DNA of 64,000 nucleotides from Jaltomata sinuosa. Its lineage: Eukaryota; Streptophyta; Magnoliopsida; Solanales; Solanaceae. The first letter of the stretch is position 1. Each line of letters starts with the position of its first letter. Under the pieces are notes generated by a model that did not search any database, had not been told where the DNA came from, and was given only the letters and a program-made list of their open reading frames with translations. Positions 57,101-64,000 of this stretch are shown here, in pieces. The translations under genes were made by a program, and so were the position numbers. The stretch is from assembly GCA_003996215.1 (NCBI GenBank), contig QJPP01003544.1, positions 1 to 64,000 on the forward strand, given 5' to 3'.

Positions 57101-58517
57101 GGTTTTTGAGCTGTTAGAATGGTTAAGTTCGGAGAAGTGATGGTTCGTTCACCCGGGGGTTGGGTGAGTGCCACTCACAACGGTCTGGGTTGTGACAACA
57201 CCTTATAATCATACTCACTTCAGAGGAAAAATTAGTAAAAGATGCTGAATGTAAACACATAAGCTAATAACCCAAATTTACAACTAAAAGTAAGAAGTAA
57301 AATGCAGAAAAATAAAGAGGAAGAAAGGGAATTACCTGTTGTTGAGCAGCCAACTAGGACGAACGAGTTGAGGTAGACGATTCCACCAACTTCAAATTTC
57401 ATTTCCTGACACGATTTTTCCAAAATCGCAAGAAAACTAGTAAAATTTTGAACTAGTTCCTATAGTTTCCTAAACTCATGAGCGTGAGTTCATAAGATTT
57501 CAGAAATCCAAAGGATGTTGGGAAAAACCCGTGAGGATGAACAGTGAAAGGATGGGGTTTATATAGGACCCCAAAAATCCTAAATTCTTGAGAAACTTTC
57601 GATGTGGGACTTGGGGGAATTCAAGGCTGAGCTGGAGAAATTGTACAAATTCAGAGGAATAATTCCATTTGAGGTGCCATCTGTCCAATTTCTAGATGCT
57701 TCTAGAAGGGACAACGCATCACCTTCGTACTGTGACAGAGGACGTTTGGAAAACATCAAAGTTGGACAGAATATTCAAAATTTGGCGTTGTTTGGGTGAG
57801 GATTTGAGGTCCCTTGGTGTTGTTGTCTCGGTTAAGTCGAGGAGAGAGAAGAAGAAGAAAGAAGAAGGAGTGTGGGCGGTGGGCGAGTGTATGCACGTCT
57901 GTGTGTATATGTGTGTTGGGGAAATAAGGGGGCTTTGTGTAGTTGGGCCGGGTGTAGGAGTAGCTTGTTGGACTGATTTTGGAAAATGTTGGGCCAATTG
58001 GCTGGTTAAGGAAGGGATTAAGTAATTTAGGAGTTGGCCACATTGCTTTGCAAATGTGGCCAGATTTAGTTTAAAAGGTAGCCAATTAGAATGATTAGAG
58101 AATTTAGGCTAAAATTAGAATAGACAAATTCATTTGAATTAATATTCGAGCTTCTTTTAAGTAAAAACAAAGTAAAATAATTATTTATTTAAAGCTTAAC
58201 CACTTTATTTAAAATTAAGAGACTAATTATTCAATTAATTCTTAATTTTAAATCAAATTCGAGGAAAACAAAAATATTTTTAATTTAGACGCGATTTTCA
58301 CTTGAAATAGTTTTCGAAATATTTTCTTTAAGTAAAATTTATATAATTCTATAAAATTAAATACAGAATATATATTTCACCTAAAGATCATAAAATTAGC
58401 ATGAAAATTAATTTTGAGGATATTTAGTTTTATAAGAATAATTATTTCAAAATCGTTTTAAATTAAAGAAGCTCAAAATTAATTTAAAATATGGAGAACA
58501 AAAATTGAGTGTCAACA
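54198..58517 (-). mobile_element. Solo LTR (unknown Ty3-like family), TSD ATCAT, carrying another LTR fragment
   Basis: On the minus strand it starts TGTTGACACTCAATTTTTG (58517 downward) and ends GAACGTAATA (54198; the expected CA end with one change). ATCAT flanks both sides (54193-54197 and 58518-58522), and the empty site is in copy A. Removing the foreign LTR piece at 55569-57197 leaves about 2.7 kb. A TATA element TATATAAA (minus, 57565 to 57558) lies about 950 bases into it. The block GAGTCGCCACTTAATTTT (54305-54322) is shared with the copy at 59599-64000. No coding region. Confidence 0.8.
55569..57197 (+). repeat. 5'-truncated Ty3 (Tekay-type) LTR
   Basis: Plus orientation. Begins just after where the palindrome cluster would be, has the CCTAAGGTAAGG block (55625-55637) and three GGTACC tandem units (56246-56362), and ends GGTTGTGACA (57197). 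Lies inside the solo LTR of another family. Confidence 0.85.
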
Positions 58518-58582
58518 ATCATGATTACTAGAAATGTTGAATACAACTTGATCCAATTGAAATTAATGAAAGAGCCCCATAG

Positions 58583-58867
58583 ACATATATGTACATGGAA
58601 TTTTGGGGTTTTTCTCGGTAAAGTTAAAGAATAATATTTTGATGATTTCAAAATCATTTTAACTCCATTTTGATGAAATTTTATATTTGAACTCCTTATA
58701 TTACGGGTAAATTGATTTTTTAATAATTTTTTGATTTTGCTCTTTCGTGCTTTGAGTTGACTTTTGAGTTGACTTTTTAAATCCGAATTAAAACCTTAGG
58801 TTTATGGGTATCATTGGACTCATGTTTATGCATAGAACTTATTTTTGATAGGCTATATAATGATTAA
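58583..58867. other. Unpaired segment between direct and inverted parts of copy B
   Basis: Occupies the position where copy A holds the lipid-transfer gene and its MITE, but shows no similarity to them. No frame of note. Confidence 0.5.
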
Positions 58868-59598
58868 ATTGTCTCAAAGACCTGCAATTGTTTCTCCAAA
58901 GATCCACAATTTCTTCAAAAATCGATGCACACTTAGCTATTTTTGTTTTCAAGATAAAAATATTCTTACAAAAAATATATTTACCAAATCTTTACCAAAC
59001 TATCTCGCATCAATTTAATCCATATATTTCACAATATAAATATAAACCCCGATCTCCCCCCCCCCCCCCCCCCCCTTTGTTTTGTTTTACTATATTTATA
59101 TTGATTAATTTTTTTAATGTAGATACTTTATTTTATGTTTTAGAGCTTAACTAAATAATAAAATTTTAACATAACCATTCTCAAATAAGTTTGTCAAACA
59201 CAAAGTGCTTCGATCCAATAGTACTAATTATTTGAAAAACTATTTTGGTAATAGTACTTTAAAAATAAGTCGTTTTAAAAAGTTTAATTTGGTCAAACAA
59301 ACTCTAAAACTTGAAAAACTTGATTCTTTTATTTTTTGTTTTTCTAAATGAATTAATAAAGTCCTTTTTTTAGATCTACCAGAAAGTTTTTTTTGGTTAT
59401 AAAAGAAAAGGAGAAGAAAAAGGGTTCAAAATTAAGTAGACAAAAAATGAGTTTAAATTATGTTATATACATCGTAAGTTAAAAAAAAAATTACACTATC
59501 AGGTCACGAGTCACCCAAAGAAATAGGGGATTTATAATCTTAAAATAAGACATGCAACTTGTTAATGTAGGAAAAAGTGATCCGATGATGTAAAAATT
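58868..59598 (-). repeat. Inverted copy of the gene's downstream flank
   Basis: The reverse complement of 49238-49945 with many small differences. Includes a run of 20 C at 59056-59075, absent at the matching place in copy A. Confidence 0.8.
59056..59075 (+). repeat. C20 homopolymer
   Basis: Twenty consecutive C; could be real or an assembly/sequencing weak point. Confidence 0.9.
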
Positions 59599-61359
59599 TG
59601 TCACGACTTAAACCATCGCGAGTGGCACCCACCCTAAACCTCCGGTGAGAGTGTTACGATGTATTTTGAATTTAATCAAAACATCATAACTTAGCAATCA
59701 TTTTTGAAAAATAAATAAAGAGTCGCCACTTAATTTTTGGGAAATTAAGAAAATTATTTTTAAAGGTATTTATAAAGAAAACCTTTATTTTATAACCAGA
59801 GTTCGGGATAAGGATTCAAGTGATTTCTCGAAGAAGGTATTAAGCACTTCAAAAAATCTGCAAATGCGGTTACCGACAGATTTTTAAACAATTTGTGGCT
59901 AAACATATTTAAAAAAAAACATTTTAAAGTAAATCCTTGAAACTTTTGTAATTCTCAAAACTTTAAGTTTTTCGAAAGAATTTGATTTTTTATACATGCT
60001 TGATGAAAGCTAAAAGCATACGCATGTATATTTAGAGATCAAAAAATTGATTTTAACATCAAAAGAAAGAAAACTAAATAAATAGAATTTTGTTCCTTTT
60101 ACGTACTAAAAAATAAAACTGTTTGTTGACTTAACTAAGATTATTACTTTAAACAGTTGAATTGATAAAACTTTTTCAAACTCCAATCTCGTGATTTAGC
60201 ATGGAAAATTTTAGGACGAAGTAGTAAAGAAATCAAAATTAAATAAACATACTCGTTTGAGGATTCATCTAAGTTGAATGATAAACAAATAAAATGTTAG
60301 TGATACAAAGGAATAAAATACTAATAAAAATAGGGTAACTTACATAAAACACACATCTTTGGGAGCTAATTACTCTTTTTTTCCACCTCACTTCGCTCGG
60401 ATACATCGCCCCAAGGCGTGATACATCGTCTCACCTCTGGATAATTACCTTTGATACATCGGGTTGATGTATCACGACCTGGAGCGATGTATCAGAGTGT
60501 TTACATGTAGTATATTAAGTAATTAAAATAAAGTAGTGGGAGAATTCGTAAATATGGTAAGGAGGTATGTCTCTTTTGGTAGTTTAACCATAAAAAAAGA
60601 AGCATGACTTTAGGCTTCTAGCCCAAAATCTAATAATACTTGCGATCTTTTCTAACTTCCTTTTTCTGATCGTCTGACGAGAAGTGGGTCTTCAGATGAG
60701 TTAGGAATATATATATGGACCCATTTCTCTTTCTTTTTGGTTGATCGCGAGAAATGGGCTGGTCTGACTCTATGAGTGGACGAAGATATGTGTTGGGCTT
60801 CCACAACCCAACGAGATAATGCAAATGGGCGGATGTAGTCCAAACGGACTTGGTGAATGAGTTTCACGTGCAAAGAAGAACAGAAGGATGGTTAGCATGA
60901 GATATTGTTGAAGGAGAAAAAGATGAGAATTAAAATTTAAGCTAAACATAAGAGAAAACTTGCTAATTAGTCAATATAACCGATACAAAAGGTCTTATTT
61001 GGCACATTAGTATTATTAAGACAGCCAAATAATTGTACACATAATAAATAGAGACATAAAATAGTTCAAAGCTTTGTGAAAAAAAGAAAAAATATATATT
61101 CCATGAAGCTATAAAACATGTATATGTAGTGACTTGATGCCTCTGTAGCTTATAAGGCAAATTGGGTACTCTATCTTCCTATTTTTTTTTTATTCAAATA
61201 CTTGTAGCAAGTCGACGCGAGAGCAATTATAAACAAGACATACAACAGATTTTTCCATGCTCGTCATTCAAGAGACCAGTGATGTGAAAATAAAATAAAT
61301 CCCAAGAGTAATCAACCACCGACTAAACTTATTATGGTCTTAAATATATGGAGATAAAA

Positions 61360-62640
61360 TGAAATAAAAGGAGAAACAAGAAGGAGGACTTCATCAGGAT
61401 CTCCTCCATCCTCGTATTACTTTCTAACTAGAGATACACCTTAAGCTAACGAGAATACATAAAACAATTTATATTTTAGTCAGATTCAAAAGGACAAGTT
61501 CCCAAAAAATAAAAATAACAACAATCAGGCAAGCAGTATTTTATAAATGAAAGTAAATAAATTAACTATTAAGGAAACTCAACAGAAGGTTGGAATCAAG
61601 TGATTTAAGCCTCTAGCTCGCGGCTTAGAGAAAGAGAAAAGGACAGCTTTATCGCAGACCATAACAATTGTTTTGGGAGTAATTTAGGTGCGGGATGAGA
61701 TTAATCCCTCCCCACTCAAGAACCGAAACATTCTTATAGGCTTGCTCTAAAAAAATAAGAAAACATAAAGGGATGGGGAGAGGAAATCTGTTCATGTGTT
61801 TTAGGGAAGGGAAATAGAGGATGATGAGCACTACAAGTGTCCATCTTCTTATTCCGAAGCTCACGAGGACATTTCCTATATCATTTACTAAAATAACTAA
61901 ACCAACAGTGAGAAGAAAAAAAAGGCAGGAGCAGACCTAAAAAAGCGACGAGGACGGGAGGAAAGGAAGTAATTTATTTAGTATTTGAAGATAGGGAGAA
62001 AGTAGAAGATGATGACACCATGGTGTATTCACATCTCATCTCATAACGCTCACACGAACATCCACTATCATATACTTCATCAAACCAAATCGAAAAACTA
62101 AGAAGCACTTTAATGGACTAAACTCAAACAAACACAAGCATGAGAACTAAAATTTTGAGCAAACTAGTTCCACTTAGCAGAATCAAAACATATAAAGGGA
62201 AGCAGGGGTGGGGAAATATGTGAGCATTTTGGGGTAAAAGATTGGATGTAAGATGATGAATACTACGAGATGTTTATCCCTTATTCCATAATATTCATAA
62301 AATTATACTCTCTTACACCTTGTACCCTTAAAACAGCTAGACAAAGCAACAAAAGAATGAGCAATACTTTCCCAGATCGTTACTCTTTAGGTGCCTAGAT
62401 AAAATAGATATGAGAGAGAAATAAAAAAGAACACAAGATCAAAGACATGACCATGCTATCTCTTCCCAGAACTGAATCATTAGAGAGAACCAGAAATGGG
62501 AAGTTTTAGAGCATTTTATAAACGAGGGACGGGTGTAAGCGATAAAACGCCATGAGACGTTCTCCCTTTATCCCATAACGTTCATTAAAACGCCCCTCTT
62601 ATCCTATGCTCTTGTCAAACTCATAAAAGCTAAACAAATA
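61360..62640. repeat. Degenerate tandem repeats inside the long LTR
   Basis: About four or five units of 190-290 bases share GATGATGA-CACTACGAG, then a TATCCCATAACG(T)TCA block (for example near 61840, 62030, 62285 and 62570), followed by AAACTCATAAAAGCTAAACAAA-type sequence. Strongly diverged. Confidence 0.6.
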
Positions 62641-63623
62641 ATGAACCAACATTTGCTTCGAACTGAAAATTAATCAAGCAGCTAAAGTAACATGAAAATT
62701 TTAATCACTACAGTATAAAATGGAAAAAAAATGGGCAGCAATAGTGAATAGAAAATGAGAACGGTTAGAAGTGAGAAAGGGGAATTACCTTCCGACGAGC
62801 AGTGAACTGAGACGGGAGAGATTGAGGGTCGTATTTTTGATTCTACCTTAGCAAAAGCTCAAGAAAACAGAGAGTAATATGAGTATTTTTAATCTTTTAA
62901 TGCAATCTTTAGAGAAAACTGAATTAAACTTATGATTTTTAGATATGAACACTGTGATTTCTCAGATGCTAACAAATGGAATGCAAAGCTAAAACCTATA
63001 TTCTAAGATCTCAGAACGTGTCCCAAACATCAGGGATAAGGCTCTATTTATAGACCCAAATTAGGGTTCACAACTTCTTTGAATATTGGGTTTGAGATCC
63101 GAATTTCAAATCCGGTCAAAGACTATTTGAAATTCAAAAATTAGAGGAAAACGATGAAGATTTCAGAGAAAGGACGATTAGCCAATGAAAAATGAGATGA
63201 AATAGAGAGTTACCATTTGGAGCTCATCGATTCTCAAGCTAACGGATGAACACCATAAATGACTTTGATATTTTGGGGAGAACACAGAATGGGAAAAACA
63301 AAAAGTAGGCTGGTTCTTAGCCAAAAGTGGCTGAACGTGAGGGGTAAAAAGGGAAATGGGAGGGCGGCGATGGAGCTTTTAGTTGACTAGGGTTTTGGTA
63401 AATGTATTATTTGTTTGAGTGAGGGAGACAATCTCTCTACCATGAATGTGGAGCTCTTCACACCCATAAGTAAGAACTTACATTGACATAATTTCCAACA
63501 CCCTAGGTGTATTGCCGCTCGAGTTTAAAGAAAGAAATGATGTTGCTCCAGTGTGGGCTCAAATATTACACTAGATGCAAAACTTGAAAATAATCAAATA
63601 TCGAAAATAACCCACATGCCTTC

Positions 63624-63890
63624 TTACAGGTGTATTGTTTGATTGTGGTAAAATCGATCCTCAACTCTTGCCCAAAGAGTTTGATAGCCGTTCTTTGGGA
63701 TGTGCCTCAGTTCACTGCTAAGAAAGAGTTCCACATTTCTCCGCATGCACCTGGATCTTCCTGTGAAATAACACTTGATAATCTCGCTAAATAACACCCT
63801 TTTGTGCTTTTTGAATATATTGTACTCTTCATCCTCTTGGATAGTCTGAGAGTGAAAAATAAATAGATTCCAAAAAAAACTTGATGTCAT
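63624..63890 (-). other. Unrecognised open frame, 88 codons
   Basis: Has a mixed, non-repetitive composition (for example RRNVELFLSSELRHIPKNG) unlike the low-complexity frames around it. No family recognised, no clear promoter, and it falls in the region expected to be LTR U3. It may be a chance frame or a gene fragment. Confidence 0.2.
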
Positions 63891-64000
63891 CCTCCACCTG
63901 ATGCACTAAAAATGTGAATTTGACCTTCACAGTGGCAAATGTCATCCTCCATCGGATTAACTAAAAATAAATATAATAGCCTTCTTGGTGATTGAATTTT

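Larger units (their letters stand above)
52100..58582 (+). repeat. Segmental duplication, copy B, with three insertions
   Basis: Homologous to 47853-48570. Interrupted by a hAT MITE (52408-53163), a MULE-like MITE (53332-53961) and a solo LTR (54198-58517), each flanked by the TSD whose single copy is seen in copy A. The homology stops at about 58582, short of where the lipid-transfer gene would begin. Confidence 0.85.
59599..64000 (-). mobile_element. Second copy of the long-LTR family, running off the window
   Basis: On the minus strand it ends GTCGTGACA at 59599. It shares GAGTCGCCACTTAATTTT (59720-59737), the AACCAGAGTTCGGG block (59799-59812), and a TATA element CTATAAATAG (63053 to 63044) with 54198-58517. 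Its start (TGTTGACAC) was not found and may lie past 64000. It is longer than the other copy because of internal repeats (61360-62640). No coding evidence. Confidence 0.6.

Noticed and set aside
57696..58043. Overlapping frames on both strands at 57696-58043
   Set aside because: They lie in the U3/leader of a solo LTR upstream of its minus-strand TATA element; no family resemblance and different frames are equally open.

Overview
The window is a TE-saturated, AT-rich stretch of a nuclear plant genome, almost certainly from the nightshade family (Solanaceae). I base this on solendovirus-like endogenous pararetrovirus pieces, a Tekay/Del-type Ty3 chromovirus with plant tRNA-Met primer sites, an Au-like SINE, a chloroplast DNA insertion and many plant MITEs with exact target-site duplications (TSDs). 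The genus cannot be fixed from sequence reading alone. Only one convincing host gene is present: a small secreted eight-cysteine lipid-transfer-type protein at 48672-49028. Almost everything else is mobile or viral debris.

Layout. 1-2092: two pieces of one Ty3 LTR family abutting head to head. 2480-3470: ~145-bp tandem repeats ending in a Helitron-like hairpin. 3475-3868: plastid DNA (rrn16-trnI spacer, trnI-GAU exon 1 and intron start). 4489-9002: Helitron end, two hAT-type MITEs, low-complexity AT repeats and a SINE. 9499-13770: endogenous pararetrovirus copy 1 (protease end, RT, RNase H and a downstream ORF), flanked by oppositely oriented copies of its own promoter/leader. 16049-18783: a second, diverged pararetrovirus copy on the minus strand, lying inside an older inverted repeat. 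18796-23880: MITEs, a CAC-rich Tourist-like element and microsatellites.

24328-41245 is a full-length Tekay-type retrotransposon with 5-bp TSD GTTAT, ~2.2-kb LTRs, and gag-pol broken mainly by in-frame stops. A second LTR element (28210-35484) is nested in its protease region on the minus strand. It has no gag-pol; instead it carries an ORF antisense to itself that resembles the plant 'putative plant transposon protein' family.

42970-47003 holds a G-rich Tourist-like element with a Stowaway MITE inside it, a Mutator-like element with 9-bp TSDs, and a miniature LTR element. 47853-59598 contains the lipid-transfer gene and a partial segmental duplication. The second copy (52100-58582) carries three insertions (hAT MITE, MULE-like MITE, LTR), and the first copy still shows the empty site for each. 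Downstream of the gene, the duplicated flank is inverted (58868-59598). 59599-64000 is another copy of the same LTR family as the one at 54198-58517, with degenerate internal repeats.

The most unusual items are: (1) the pararetrovirus block with inverted promoter/leader copies and a 22-bp perfect palindrome, a layout that could yield double-stranded RNA; (2) the nested non-autonomous element with an antisense ORF; (3) clusters of the palindrome CCGCTATAGCGG in the U3 of the Ty3 family; (4) the duplication that dates three insertions through empty sites.
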